This document shows, piece after piece, positions 7,231 through 15,495 of a stretch of 16,812 bases of DNA. Made by a program: the position numbers and the translations under genes. Within the stretch, counting starts at the first letter, position 1, and each line of letters begins with the position of its first letter. Origin of the DNA: Acidobacteriota bacterium (GTDB lineage: Bacteria > Acidobacteriota > Blastocatellia > RBC074); assembly GCA_017991275.1 (NCBI GenBank), contig JAGNMH010000030.1, forward strand, positions 1 to 16,812. The letters run 5' to 3'. The notes below the pieces were generated by a model, which was given only the letters and a program-made list of their open reading frames with translations, was not told the DNA's origin and ran no database searches.

Positions 7231-9186
7231 TTATTCCTCGTCTTCGCGCAGCTTGGCCAGCACGGACAAATCTTCCAGCGTAGTTGTATCGCCCACAGTC
7301 TGATTTCCGGCAGCGATGTCGCGCAGCAAGCGGCGCATGATCTTGCCAGAGCGAGTTTTTGGCAGCATGTCTGTAAATCGAATGTCGTCGGGTTTGGCCA
7401 TCGGGCCTATTTCTTTGGCGACGTGTTTGCGGAGTTCTTCTTTTAATTCGTCTGAAGCTCTATTGCCGGATTCCAGAGTGACGAATGCCGAAACAGCCTG
7501 ACCTTTCAACTCATCGGGGCGACCGACGACAGCAGCTTCGGCGACCTTTGGATGGGAAACCAATGCGCTTTCAATTTCCATAGTTCCCAGTCTGTGACCG
7601 CTGACATTGATAACGTCGTCAACGCGACCCATCAGCCAGAAATATCCATCGTCATCGCGGCGCGCTCCGTCGCCGGTAAAGTAACAGCCTTTGATGTCAG
7701 ACCAGTATTGTTTCTTGAAACGTTCGGGATCGCCGTAAATCGTACGCAACATTCCCGGCCAGGGTTTCGTGATGACCAGGAAACCGCCTTGATTTTTTTC
7801 GACTGAAACGCCTTCACGAGTTTGAATATCCGGCACGATTCCTGGGAAGGGAAGCGTCGCTGAACCGGGTTTGGTTGAAATCGCACCGGGAATTGGAGAA
7901 ATCAAAATGCCCCCGGTTTCTGTCTGCCACCAGGTATCAACAATAGGACAGCGTTCTTTGCCAATGACTTTGTGATACCACATCCAGGCTTCGGGGTTGA
8001 TTGGTTCGCCGACCGAACCCAGCAATCGCAAACTGGACAAGTCGTATTTCAGCGGCCACTGCTCGCCCCATTTGATGAAGGTGCGAATTGCCGTCGGAGC
8101 CGTGTATAGAATGTTGACCTTGTGCTTTTCGATTATTTGCCAGAATCGGCCAAAGTCCGGCGTGTTCGGAGCGCCTTCGTACATGACAGCCGTCGCGCCG
8201 TTCTGCATCGGGCCGTAAACGATATAGCTGTGACCAGTCACCCAGCCGATGTCAGCCGTACACCAATAAGTGTCTTCGTCGTGAAGATCAAAAACCCATT
8301 TAGCCGTCAAATAAGTATGAACTGAATAACCGCCGGTGGTGTGGACGATGCCTTTCGGTTTTCCGGTCGTGCCTGAAGTGTAAAGAATGTAGAGCGGATG
8401 TTCGGCGTCCAGCGGCTCCGCTGGACAAACGTCCGAAGCCGTTTCCATTAATTGGTGGTACCAGTGATCGCGGCCAGCTTCCATGTGGATTCCGTTTTTG
8501 CAGCGTTCGACGACGACGACATGTTTGACGGAAGGGCAATCTTGGATCGCGGCATCCACGGCGGGTTTCAGCGGCAGCGGAGTTCCTCGGCGATAACCTC
8601 CGTCTGCGGTGATAACTGCTGTGGCTTCGGCGTCGTTGATACGGTCTTTCAATGCCTCAGCCGAAAAGCCGCCGAAGATGATCGAATGCGTGGCTCCAAT
8701 TCGAGCGCAAGCCAGCATCGCCACGGGCAATTCAACGATCATTGGCATGTAAATGGCTACGCGGTCGCCTTTCTTGACGCCAAGCTTTTTGAGTACGTTG
8801 GCAAATTTACAGACTTCGCTGTGAAGTTGTTGATAAGTCAGCGTGCGCGTGTCACCGGGTTCTCCCTCCCAGATAATAGCGGCTTTGTTTTTGCGCCAGC
8901 TTGAAAGGTGACGGTCAAGGCAGTTGTAAGAAATGTTGGTCTGGCCTCCGACAAACCATTCGGCAAAAGGTTCATTCCAGTTCAGGACTTTGTCCCATGG
9001 TTTGAACCAGTGAAGCTCACTGGCGATTTCAGCCCAGAACCCTTCAGGGTCTTCGACGGAGCGTTTATAGATTTGATCGTAATGCTCTCTGCTGGTGATA
9101 TGCGCCGACGCGCTGAATTCGGTTGATGGCGAAAAGACGCGGTCTTCTTTTAACGATGAACTGATGTCGGGTTGCGATTGCGACAT
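7231..9186 (-). CDS. acsA: Acetyl-CoA synthetase (acetate-CoA ligase, AMP-forming)
   Basis: A 651-residue cytosolic ANL-superfamily enzyme that activates acetate with ATP to acetyl-AMP and then forms acetyl-CoA. It has the full length of the family and its diagnostic motifs: YTSGTTGKPKG (269-279) for ATP binding, DTWWQTETGG (417-426) with the Trp that limits the acyl pocket to acetate, YFTGDGARRDDDGYFW in the A7 region (502-517), GRVDDVINVSGHRLG at the hinge (520-534), and PKTRSGKIMRR (609-619), whose Lys615 is the usual site of regulatory acetylation. The start is ATG 9186, with GGAGGA just upstream; a GTG at 9228 would add 14 residues without support. It is transcribed divergently from the permease genes, with a promoter candidate at 9233-9261. 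It may be first in a run with the phosphatase genes, since only a weak hairpin lies in the 94-nt gap after it. Confidence 0.97.
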   Translation of the reverse strand: MSQSQPDISSSLKEDRVFSPSTEFSASAHITSREHYDQIYKRSVEDPEGFWAEIASELHWFKPWDKVLNWNEPFAEWFVGGQTNISYNCLDRHLSSWRKNKAAIIWEGEPGDTRTLTYQQLHSEVCKFANVLKKLGVKKGDRVAIYMPMIVELPVAMLACARIGATHSIIFGGFSAEALKDRINDAEATAVITADGGYRRGTPLPLKPAVDAAIQDCPSVKHVVVVERCKNGIHMEAGRDHWYHQLMETASDVCPAEPLDAEHPLYILYTSGTTGKPKGIVHTTGGYSVHTYLTAKWVFDLHDEDTYWCTADIGWVTGHSYIVYGPMQNGATAVMYEGAPNTPDFGRFWQIIEKHKVNILYTAPTAIRTFIKWGEQWPLKYDLSSLRLLGSVGEPINPEAWMWYHKVIGKERCPIVDTWWQTETGGILISPIPGAISTKPGSATLPFPGIVPDIQTREGVSVEKNQGGFLVITKPWPGMLRTIYGDPERFKKQYWSDIKGCYFTGDGARRDDDGYFWLMGRVDDVINVSGHRLGTMEIESALVSHPKVAEAAVVGRPDELKGQAVSAFVTLESGNRASDELKEELRKHVAKEIGPMAKPDDIRFTDMLPKTRSGKIMRRLLRDIAAGNQTVGDTTTLEDLSVLAKLREDEE

Positions 9187-9232
9187 TCTTCCTCCGAAAT
9201 GATTTGTAGATTGAAATGACAGGTACACCCGA

Positions 9233-9261
9233 ATAATAACCGCGCTGCTTCAGACAGACAA
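9233..9261 (-). promoter_or_regulatory. Candidate sigma-70-type promoter for acsA
   Basis: Reading on the - strand, TTGTCT (9256-9261, 4/6 to consensus) and TATTAT (9233-9238, 5/6) are separated by 17 nt. Predicted transcription start is near 9226, giving a leader of about 40 nt that contains the GGAGGA ribosome binding site. Called by eye only; phylum-specific promoter preferences are unknown. Confidence 0.4.
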
Positions 9262-9355
9262 TCATGGCTGAGAATGTGTTGAGCGTGTAAGGGACTTTTG
9301 TCGCTGTGGCTTTTGTTGTCCAGGACAATCCTCTAAGGAAAAATTTCAAACTGGC

Positions 9356-9385
9356 GTGACATTGGCCTTTTGGTTGAGCGATAAA
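9356..9385 (+). promoter_or_regulatory. Candidate promoter for the permease genes, possibly giving a leaderless mRNA
   Basis: GTGACA (9356-9361, 5/6) and GATAAA (9380-9385, 4/6) are separated by 18 nt on the + strand. A start about 7 nt downstream would fall at 9391-9394, essentially on the GTG start codon at 9394, which has no Shine-Dalgarno sequence. The -10 match is modest, so this remains a suggestion. Confidence 0.3.
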
Positions 9386-9393
9386 GTACAGCC

Positions 9394-10734
9394 GTGATCA
9401 ACAACCCAACAATCACTAAAAACGGATCAGTTATTTCCGATTCAGTTTTAGCTCAGCGAGCTTCGGCTGGGCTTCATCGTGCCAAGTTCGGATTTTCTCG
9501 CTGGGGCGAGGCTTTTCGTGTTGCCTTCAGTGCGATACTGGCCAATCGTCTGCGCTCGATCCTGACTGTCATTGGTGTCGTTATCGGAATCGCAGTTGTA
9601 ACTTTCGTCGCCGCCTTGCTCGAAGGCGCGCAGAATTACATTAAACAGACTGCATCTTCGCTTGGCCCAGGGATTGCCCGGATTGATAAAGCTTCGTTTC
9701 AGGATTTTCTGGGTGACGCTCAATCCTTTGCCGAAGCACTCTCCAAACGACCTGACATTACCGTTGAGGACATTGAAGGATTGCGCCAGCGCATTGGCGA
9801 CCGCATGGAAGTCGGCGCACAAATTGATGCGGCGCTTCCGGCTCAACGCGGCAACAATTCTTTGCAGGGAATTGCCGTGCAGGGGGTAACCTCAAACATC
9901 GCTGAGCTTTCAACGATCAAGATTGCTCGCGGTCGAGAGTTGACCGAATTCGACGATGAAAACCGTCGCTCTGTTTGTGTTATTGGTTCTGACGTAGATG
10001 AATTTCTTTTCCCGGATCGCGAAGCCCTTGGGCAATTTATCAAGTTGGGTTCCGCTGAATATGAAGTTATTGGCGTGGCGGCTCCGCGCGGCTCTTCGTT
10101 CGGAGCTTCGCAGGATGGTTTTGTTCAGATTCCACTTGGAACTTTTGCCAAAGTGTTTGGCGCGCGTTCGCGTTCGATTGCCATGCTTGTCAAACCCAAA
10201 CCGGGCGTGAATGTTCCGAACGAACAAGTCGAAGAAATCGTGCGTTTCGGTATGAGAACTCAGCGTCGTTTGAGCTATAGCGATAACGACAATTTCAGCA
10301 TCACCACGGCCAAGAGCGTCGAAGCAGTAACCAATTTATTGACCAGAATTGTCGGCTCTGTGCTTTATCCATTGACGGCCATTGCTCTGGGAGTTGGCGG
10401 CATTGTTGTGATGAACATGATGCTGGCTTCTGTGACGGAACGAACGCGCGAAATCGGCATCCGGTTGGCAATAGGCGCTCGGCGCAAAGACATTCTGGCG
10501 CAATTTTTACTGGAATCCTCGTTGCTGACATTGGCTGGTGGTCTGGTTGGGATGCTGATTTCAACTGCTTTGGTTTGGGCTACGGCAAGACTGAGCGGCT
10601 TTCCTGTTGCTGTTCCTTTGTGGGCCTTGTTTGCTGCGGTGCTGATTTCCTGCACTGTCGGCGTGGTCTTCGGAGTCTTTCCAGCCCGTCGAGCATCGAG
10701 ATTGAGTCCAATTGAAGCGTTGAGGAAAGAATAG
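9394..10734 (+). CDS. MacB/FtsX-type ABC transporter permease
   Basis: A 446-residue inner-membrane protein of the MacB/LolC/FtsX class, which couples cytoplasmic ATP hydrolysis to work in the periplasm (macrolide or peptide efflux, lipoprotein release). It shows the family topology: TM1 at about 55-78 (after LRSILTVIGVVIG), a large periplasmic MacB core-like domain (about 80-310), and three C-terminal TMs (about 320-345, 373-397, 408-432). The hallmark SVTERTREIGIRLAIGARR lies after TM2 and FPARRASRLSPIEALR at the C-terminus. It has no ATPase domain. The start is GTG with no visible ribosome binding site and no alternative in-frame start before TM1. The N-terminus carries about 35 extra polar residues compared with typical family members. 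A second permease follows after 64 nt, suggesting a heterodimer. Confidence 0.9.
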   Translation: MINNPTITKNGSVISDSVLAQRASAGLHRAKFGFSRWGEAFRVAFSAILANRLRSILTVIGVVIGIAVVTFVAALLEGAQNYIKQTASSLGPGIARIDKASFQDFLGDAQSFAEALSKRPDITVEDIEGLRQRIGDRMEVGAQIDAALPAQRGNNSLQGIAVQGVTSNIAELSTIKIARGRELTEFDDENRRSVCVIGSDVDEFLFPDREALGQFIKLGSAEYEVIGVAAPRGSSFGASQDGFVQIPLGTFAKVFGARSRSIAMLVKPKPGVNVPNEQVEEIVRFGMRTQRRLSYSDNDNFSITTAKSVEAVTNLLTRIVGSVLYPLTAIALGVGGIVVMNMMLASVTERTREIGIRLAIGARRKDILAQFLLESSLLTLAGGLVGMLISTALVWATARLSGFPVAVPLWALFAAVLISCTVGVVFGVFPARRASRLSPIEALRKE

Positions 10735-10798
10735 GGGGGCGGTGAGTGGAAGCAGGAAGGACTGACCTTTGCAGCCCATGACTTAGCGCACAAATAAA

Positions 10799-12061
10799 AT
10801 GCAAAAACAAATTCTCAAAGACATTTTTATGACGGTTATTGACAGCTTGCGAACGCACAAGCTGCGGTCGGCGCTAACTTTGCTTGGTGTGGTGATAGGT
10901 ACGGCTGTCGTTGTCATGGTTGGCGCAGTGCTGACTGGATTGTCTGCCCGTGTGGCGGCGGTCAGCGAAAAAAGCGCGCCGAACGTTATTTACTTTACGA
11001 AGGAAGAAAAGATTGGCCCATCGTTTCGGCGGCCTTCTCCCGAAGAGCGGCAGCGAAAAGACCTCACTTACGAAGACGCCCTGGCCGTGGCGGCGCTGGA
11101 TAAACCGCAAGCTGTTTCTCCGCAAAAGATTCGCGGCAGTTATGGACCTTCGGCAAACAAGGCTTCGATGACGGCGCGTGGCCGCGAAGCGATCAACCCT
11201 CTGATTCTGGGAGTTTGGGAAAACTTCCCGGAAATCGTTTCGGTCAGCGTCGAACGCGGCAGGTTTTTCACTTTTGCTGAGCGTGAAAATCGCGTGCAGG
11301 TTTGCGTCATTGGTCAGGGAATAGCTGCTCAGTTATTCGAAGGCACAAACCCACTGGATCAGGAAGTGAGAATTGACGGACGCATTTATCGTGTCATTGG
11401 CGTGCTGACAAAGGCTTCTGGTGAAGGAGTAATAGGCAGCGACGAACTGGACGAACGAATCGTTTACGTCCCGTTTGAGACTCTGGCCAAACAGTATCCG
11501 GAGATTGAAGGCGTTGCTATCGTCGTGCGCGCTCCGGCTGGCAAGGTTGATGAAGTCATCGAACAGGTGACAACGACGCTCCGCATTCGGCGTAACGTCC
11601 CGAACGATGCTGAAAACAATTTTGGAGCTAACCGCGCCGAACAGGTCTTTGAAGTCGTTCAGCAAATCATCGTCGCGCTGGCGGCCTTGGTTGTACCAAT
11701 TGCTCTGGCCGGATTGTTGGTCGGAGGCGTGGGGGTGATGAACATCATGCTGGTATCCGTGACGGAGCGTTCATCGGAAATTGGGATTCGCAGAGCTTTG
11801 GGCGCCAGACGCAGAGACGTGCTGACCCAGTTTTTGATCGAAGCCATCACCTTGACAGGTTTCGGCGGAATCATAGGCATTGCGCTTGGGTTCCTGTTCG
11901 CCCTGGCGCTTCAACTCATCGTTGATTTTCCAGCCGCAGTGCCTATGTGGGCAGTATTGGTTGGCTTTCTCACTTCCGCTTCAGTAGGGCTGATAGCCGG
12001 AATGTGGCCTGCGATCAGAGCGTCAAAACTCGATCCGGTTGTCGCCATTCGCGGGGATTGA
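10799..12061 (+). CDS. MacB/FtsX-type ABC transporter permease (second subunit)
   Basis: A 420-residue protein with the same architecture as the preceding permease: TM1 at about 22-45 (LRSALTLLGVVIGTAVVVM), a periplasmic domain (about 50-285), and three C-terminal TMs (about 290-318, 350-376, 382-406). The FtsX hallmark SVTERSSEIGIRRALGARRRD and a C-terminal PAIRASKLDPVVAIR are present. The two permeases are clearly different in the periplasmic domain, which fits a heterodimeric pair rather than a recent duplication. No ATPase is adjacent; a LolD-like ATPase lies about 3.8 kb downstream on the same strand. The ATG start lacks a clear Shine-Dalgarno sequence, and an internal ATG at 10829 is possible. 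Substrate unknown. Confidence 0.9.
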   Translation: MQKQILKDIFMTVIDSLRTHKLRSALTLLGVVIGTAVVVMVGAVLTGLSARVAAVSEKSAPNVIYFTKEEKIGPSFRRPSPEERQRKDLTYEDALAVAALDKPQAVSPQKIRGSYGPSANKASMTARGREAINPLILGVWENFPEIVSVSVERGRFFTFAERENRVQVCVIGQGIAAQLFEGTNPLDQEVRIDGRIYRVIGVLTKASGEGVIGSDELDERIVYVPFETLAKQYPEIEGVAIVVRAPAGKVDEVIEQVTTTLRIRRNVPNDAENNFGANRAEQVFEVVQQIIVALAALVVPIALAGLLVGGVGVMNIMLVSVTERSSEIGIRRALGARRRDVLTQFLIEAITLTGFGGIIGIALGFLFALALQLIVDFPAAVPMWAVLVGFLTSASVGLIAGMWPAIRASKLDPVVAIRGD

Positions 12062-12162
12062 TATTTATATCTGGTTGTAAAACTCAGCCTGCTAAGCCAA
12101 AATGCGCCCGCTTTTCGTTCCACCTTTTCTTCAACACAACCAAACAGATAGGAGAGTCGGCA

Positions 12163-12945
12163 GTGTCAGACAAAGTTCTGGTCTCGCTGGAAAATGGCGT
12201 CAAACGGATTACCTTCAATAATCCCGCGCGGCGCAACGCCATGGATTTTGAAGCCTTTAAGTTCATTGGCGATGAAATCAAACGATCCGCAACGGACGAA
12301 ACCAAGGTCATTGTTATGACAGGAGCGGGCGAAGCTTTTTGTGCCGGGGCTGATGTTCAGGGGATGGCAGGCGGCGATATTGGCGCGCACGACGTAACGG
12401 CCTCACTTCGCGCCGGAGTCAATCCTGGCATTCAGGCCATGCGCGATTTGCCGAAGCCCATTGTTGCACGGGTCCATGGTCATGCAGCCGGAGTCGGCTG
12501 CAATTACGCGCTGGGCGCGGATTTCATTGTCGCTTCGGATCAAGCATTTTTCGGACAGGTATTCGTCAAAATCGGATTGATGCCGGATGGAGGCGGCACT
12601 TACTTCCTGCCGCGAGCAATTGGTTATTGCCGAGCATTTGAGTTAATGGCGCTTGGCGAGCCGATTTCGTCGCAACAAGCCTTCGAAATGGGGATGATCA
12701 ATCGTGTTGTGCCTGTGGATCGTCTGGATGAAGCTGTTGACGAACTGACCAGAAAGCTTGTCGCTGCTCCCGGATTGGCTCTGGGTAAAATAAAAGCCGG
12801 TTTGAACGCCAGCTTGCAATCCGATCTGGCAACCGCGCTGGAATTTGAAGCTGTCGGTCAGGGCGATTGTTTTCGATCTGAAGATTTCAAAGAAGGCGTT
12901 TCTGCGTTCCTGCAAAAACGTAAACCCAATTTTAACGGCAAGTAG
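12163..12945 (+). CDS. Crotonase-superfamily protein, likely enoyl-CoA isomerase-type rather than hydratase
   Basis: A 260-residue cytosolic acyl-CoA-processing enzyme of the enoyl-CoA hydratase/isomerase superfamily. The CoA and oxyanion-hole regions are clear: AGEAFCAGADVQGMAG (55-70) and GHAAGVGCNYALGAD (106-120). Both glutamates that act in classical hydratases (rat numbering 144 and 164) are replaced, by Asn114 and Phe134. An aspartate, Asp142 in GLMPDGGGTYFLPR, lies where PaaG-like isomerases carry an acidic residue, so a double-bond isomerase or related reaction is more likely than hydration. Start GTG 12163 is supported by GGAGAG 6 nt upstream; the open frame continues 216 nt further left but overlaps the permease gene and has no family similarity there. 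It ends in a typical crotonase tail (GVSAFLQKRKPNF). It sits about 100 nt after the permeases. Confidence 0.9.
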   Translation: MSDKVLVSLENGVKRITFNNPARRNAMDFEAFKFIGDEIKRSATDETKVIVMTGAGEAFCAGADVQGMAGGDIGAHDVTASLRAGVNPGIQAMRDLPKPIVARVHGHAAGVGCNYALGADFIVASDQAFFGQVFVKIGLMPDGGGTYFLPRAIGYCRAFELMALGEPISSQQAFEMGMINRVVPVDRLDEAVDELTRKLVAAPGLALGKIKAGLNASLQSDLATALEFEAVGQGDCFRSEDFKEGVSAFLQKRKPNFNGK

Positions 12946-12952
12946 AAATTCA

Positions 12953-13033
12953 GGTGTTGGTAGTTGGTGGTTGGTTAAGCAGCCTCGCCAACCCCACGAT
13001 TTACCAACTACCAAGCACCAATCACCAACCACC
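12953..13033 (+). repeat. Inverted clusters of heptanucleotide repeats forming a hairpin before the MFS start codon
   Basis: The left cluster consists of GTTGGTx units in 7-nt steps (about 12956-12979). The right cluster has the complementary ACCAAxx units in 7-nt steps (13003-13033), running directly into the ATG at 13034. TTGGTAGTTGGT (12957-12968) pairs perfectly with ACCAACTACCAA (13003-13014). GGTG/CACC extends the stem past one bulged base, and GGTTGG/CCAACC can pair inside the loop. No Shine-Dalgarno sequence lies upstream of the ATG because the repeat occupies that space. This resembles the short tandemly repeated heptamers known from other bacteria such as cyanobacteria. Confidence 0.8.
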
Positions 13034-14380
13034 ATGAACAACAATCAAACTACTGAAAAACAGGCTTGGTTCGCGCTGGCAGTTTTATTCGGCATTAACA
13101 CCTTGAATTTTTTCGACCGCCAGATTGCGGCGGCTGTGGCTCCGTTGATGATCGCTGAGTTCAAGATGAGCGATTCGGATTATGGAGACATAACTACTGC
13201 GTTTATATTAATTTACGCGGCTGTCGGAGTTCCGTTGGGAAGGTGGTCTGATCGTGGAAATCGTCCCAGAATTTTGGGCGTAGGCGTGGCCGTTTGGAGC
13301 TTGTTTACTGCTGCCAGTGGTTGGGCGCGAGGTTACTGGTCTTTGTTTGCAGTGCGAATGGGAGTCGGCGTTGGCGAAGCCAGTTGCGCTCCGGCAGGGA
13401 ATTCGTTGATTGGCGACATGTTTCCGGTCAACAAGCGAGCGCGGGCAATGGCAATTTTCATGCTTGGATTGCCGATAGGAATTTTTCTCAGCAATATGTT
13501 CGGTGGTCGGATCGGGCAGGCTTACGGTTGGCGACGCGCATTCATTATTGCTGCAATTCCGGGATTTATCTTTGCGCTATTGGCACTGAAGATCAGAGAA
13601 CTGCCGCGCGGCGCTTCGGAAGCTGTTCAAGTGCCGGTTTATGACGACGGGGTTTCGCCCTACCGTCGTGTGTTGAGCATTCCAACTATGTGGTGGATCA
13701 TACTGGCGGGGGCACTGCACAATTTTAACGCTTACGCCGTGAACGCTTACATGCCGCTGTACCTGGTTCGCTATTACGGCATGAGTTTGAAAAGCGCGAA
13801 TAACATTGCCGCGATAGTCCTGGGAGCGGTAGGCGTGGTTGGGTTGCTGGTTGGTGGTTTGATGGCTGATTGGGTTCGTAAAAAAAGAGCCAACGGGCGA
13901 ATGCTTGTGGCTGCGCTTTCATTGCTGATTTCGACACCTTTGGTTTTGGCTGCGCTGAGTCTGCCAAAAGACCAAATGGTGATGTTTACCGTTTTGATGG
14001 GAATGGGCTGGCTGCTGTTTTACATTTACTACGTGACGGTATACCCGGCGATTCAGGATGTGGTGGAACCTCATTTACGAGGCACGGCCATGGCGCTGTA
14101 TTTCTTTGCAATGTATGTGCTTGGCGGTGCTTTTGGCTCCAAGATTTTGGGAATGATCAGCGACAATCGCGCCCTGAATGCTGCTGCAAAAGCCGGGCAG
14201 GTATTTTCTGATGTGAAATTGGTTCCGGCGGAATTTCGAGCAATTGGTTTGCACGAAGCATTTTTTGTCGCTCCATTGGTTTCTCTGATTCTGGCGGCAG
14301 TGCTGTTTGCCGGAACGCGCACAGTCGCCGGAGATATGGAAAAGTTGCGGCTGCGTTTGCAGGCAGCCGCCGAGAAGTAA
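13034..14380 (+). CDS. Major facilitator superfamily transporter, Spinster-like
   Basis: A 448-residue, probably 12-TM inner-membrane secondary transporter. The N-terminal half carries LNFFDRQIAAAVAPLM (24-39), the MFS motif-A-like GRWSDRGNRPRIL (69-81) between TM2 and TM3, and RMGVGVGEASCAPAGNSLIGD (108-128). These are characteristic of the Spinster-type group, whose members move sphingolipids, lysophospholipids or organic anions; many bacterial members have no known substrate. The open frame continues 189 nt upstream into the repeat and the crotonase gene; ATG 13034 is chosen because TM1 begins about 11 residues later. The translation start is unusual in lacking a Shine-Dalgarno sequence. 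The next gene follows after 19 nt, so they are probably co-transcribed. Confidence 0.92.
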   Translation: MNNNQTTEKQAWFALAVLFGINTLNFFDRQIAAAVAPLMIAEFKMSDSDYGDITTAFILIYAAVGVPLGRWSDRGNRPRILGVGVAVWSLFTAASGWARGYWSLFAVRMGVGVGEASCAPAGNSLIGDMFPVNKRARAMAIFMLGLPIGIFLSNMFGGRIGQAYGWRRAFIIAAIPGFIFALLALKIRELPRGASEAVQVPVYDDGVSPYRRVLSIPTMWWIILAGALHNFNAYAVNAYMPLYLVRYYGMSLKSANNIAAIVLGAVGVVGLLVGGLMADWVRKKRANGRMLVAALSLLISTPLVLAALSLPKDQMVMFTVLMGMGWLLFYIYYVTVYPAIQDVVEPHLRGTAMALYFFAMYVLGGAFGSKILGMISDNRALNAAAKAGQVFSDVKLVPAEFRAIGLHEAFFVAPLVSLILAAVLFAGTRTVAGDMEKLRLRLQAAAEK

Positions 14381-14399
14381 GCTGTAATGAGGTCGTTTT

Positions 14400-15476
14400 A
14401 TGAGTAGTAATCGCAGAGATTTTTTGAAAAGCAGCCTGGCTGTTGCTGCTGTCGGTTTACCGGTCTTTGGTCAGGAACAGCAACCGCCCGACCAGATCGT
14501 TTATGTTTGTCCGATGCATCCGGATGTGAACTCTAAGCTGCCCGGCAAGTGTCAGAAGTGCAATATGAAGCTGGTGGCGACAAAGGCCGGAGCCATCGGC
14601 AGCGATGACTTTTATGTTTGCCCTATGCACCCCGACGTCGTTTCAAACAAGCCAGGTAATTGCCCGAAGTGCAATATGAAGTTGGTCAAGGCTGCTCCGC
14701 CTGAATCCAGTGACTTTGTCGTTAAGATTCAAACCACTCCTTCGCCGCCGCGAGCAGGGCAGAAAATCAAGTTCCGGTTCACTATATTTCACCCTTCAAC
14801 CGGCAAGCGGATCACACAGTTCAATACTTTGCACGATATGCTTCTTCACCTGTTTGTCGTCAGTCAGGACTTTGAAGAGTTTCAGCATATCCATCCTGAA
14901 AAACAGACGGATGGCAGTTTCACGATTGAAACCAGCCTGCCAAAGGCCGGGTATTACAGAATCTTCTGCGACTTTTTCCCGAACGGCGGCACCCCGCAAG
15001 TAACGCATCACAATTTGGTGACGGCGGGATTCAAAGGCGATTTGATTTCATCTCAAGCCAGATTGATTCCCGACAAACCAGTTGGCGACAGACTGATCAG
15101 AGTGGTTGATGGCACTCGTTTCGAGTTGAAATTTGAACCGGCTGAGCCTTTTTCAGGAAAGTCAGCCGAATTGCGCTACCACCTCACTGACGAAAAGACC
15201 GGGCAGCCGGTGGACGATTTGAAACCTTATCTGGGAGCCTGGGGACACACATTGATCCTGAGCGAAGACGGCACAGATTACCTGCATTCACATCCGACCG
15301 AGATGATTCCAGAAGACCTGACCATGGATGAGCGCAACAAGCTTAGCTGTAAACCTGATGTGGTGTTCGACACTTTCTTTCCGCGGCCTGGTAATTACCG
15401 CATCTGGTCGCAGTTCCAGCGTAAGGACAAAGTGCTCACCGTGTCGTTTACTGTTCATGTGCCTCGGCTGAAATAG
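14400..15476 (+). CDS. Tat-exported protein with two heavy-metal-binding domains
   Basis: A 358-residue probable periplasmic metal (copper-type) binding protein. It begins with a twin-arginine signal (NRRDFLKSS, Arg5-Arg6, hydrophobic stretch to about 23, likely cleavage after VFG). Two tandem copies of the heavy-metal-binding domain seen in CusB and copper ATPases follow: YVCPMHP...PGKCQKCNMKL (35-58) and YVCPMHP...PGNCPKCNMKL (72-95). Cys37, Cys51, Cys54 and Cys74, Cys88, Cys91, with Met39/Met56 and Met76/Met93, are potential ligands. The remainder (about 105-358) is rich in beta-type sequence, with His clusters such as FQHIHPE and YLHSHPTE. It resembles a pair of Ig-like domains often fused to such modules. 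ATG has GAGG 7 nt upstream. Export by Tat suggests the protein folds or loads metal before secretion. A role in copper handling is inferred from the domains only. Confidence 0.85.
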   Translation: MSSNRRDFLKSSLAVAAVGLPVFGQEQQPPDQIVYVCPMHPDVNSKLPGKCQKCNMKLVATKAGAIGSDDFYVCPMHPDVVSNKPGNCPKCNMKLVKAAPPESSDFVVKIQTTPSPPRAGQKIKFRFTIFHPSTGKRITQFNTLHDMLLHLFVVSQDFEEFQHIHPEKQTDGSFTIETSLPKAGYYRIFCDFFPNGGTPQVTHHNLVTAGFKGDLISSQARLIPDKPVGDRLIRVVDGTRFELKFEPAEPFSGKSAELRYHLTDEKTGQPVDDLKPYLGAWGHTLILSEDGTDYLHSHPTEMIPEDLTMDERNKLSCKPDVVFDTFFPRPGNYRIWSQFQRKDKVLTVSFTVHVPRLK

Positions 15477-15495
15477 GTGGATGAATAGGTTGGCT

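Noticed and set aside
7205..7235. Terminator after acsA (AAAAAGC...GCTTTTT)
   Set aside because: Only a 7-bp stem with two GC pairs at its inner end, whose T-run is part of the stem; too weak to call.
11947..12162. 72-codon N-terminal extension of the crotonase gene
   Set aside because: It overlaps the end of the permease gene in another frame, shows no family similarity, and a well-placed GGAGAG precedes GTG 12163.
12845..13033. 63-codon N-terminal extension of the MFS gene
   Set aside because: It overlaps the crotonase gene and translates the heptamer repeats; the MFS topology begins normally after ATG 13034.
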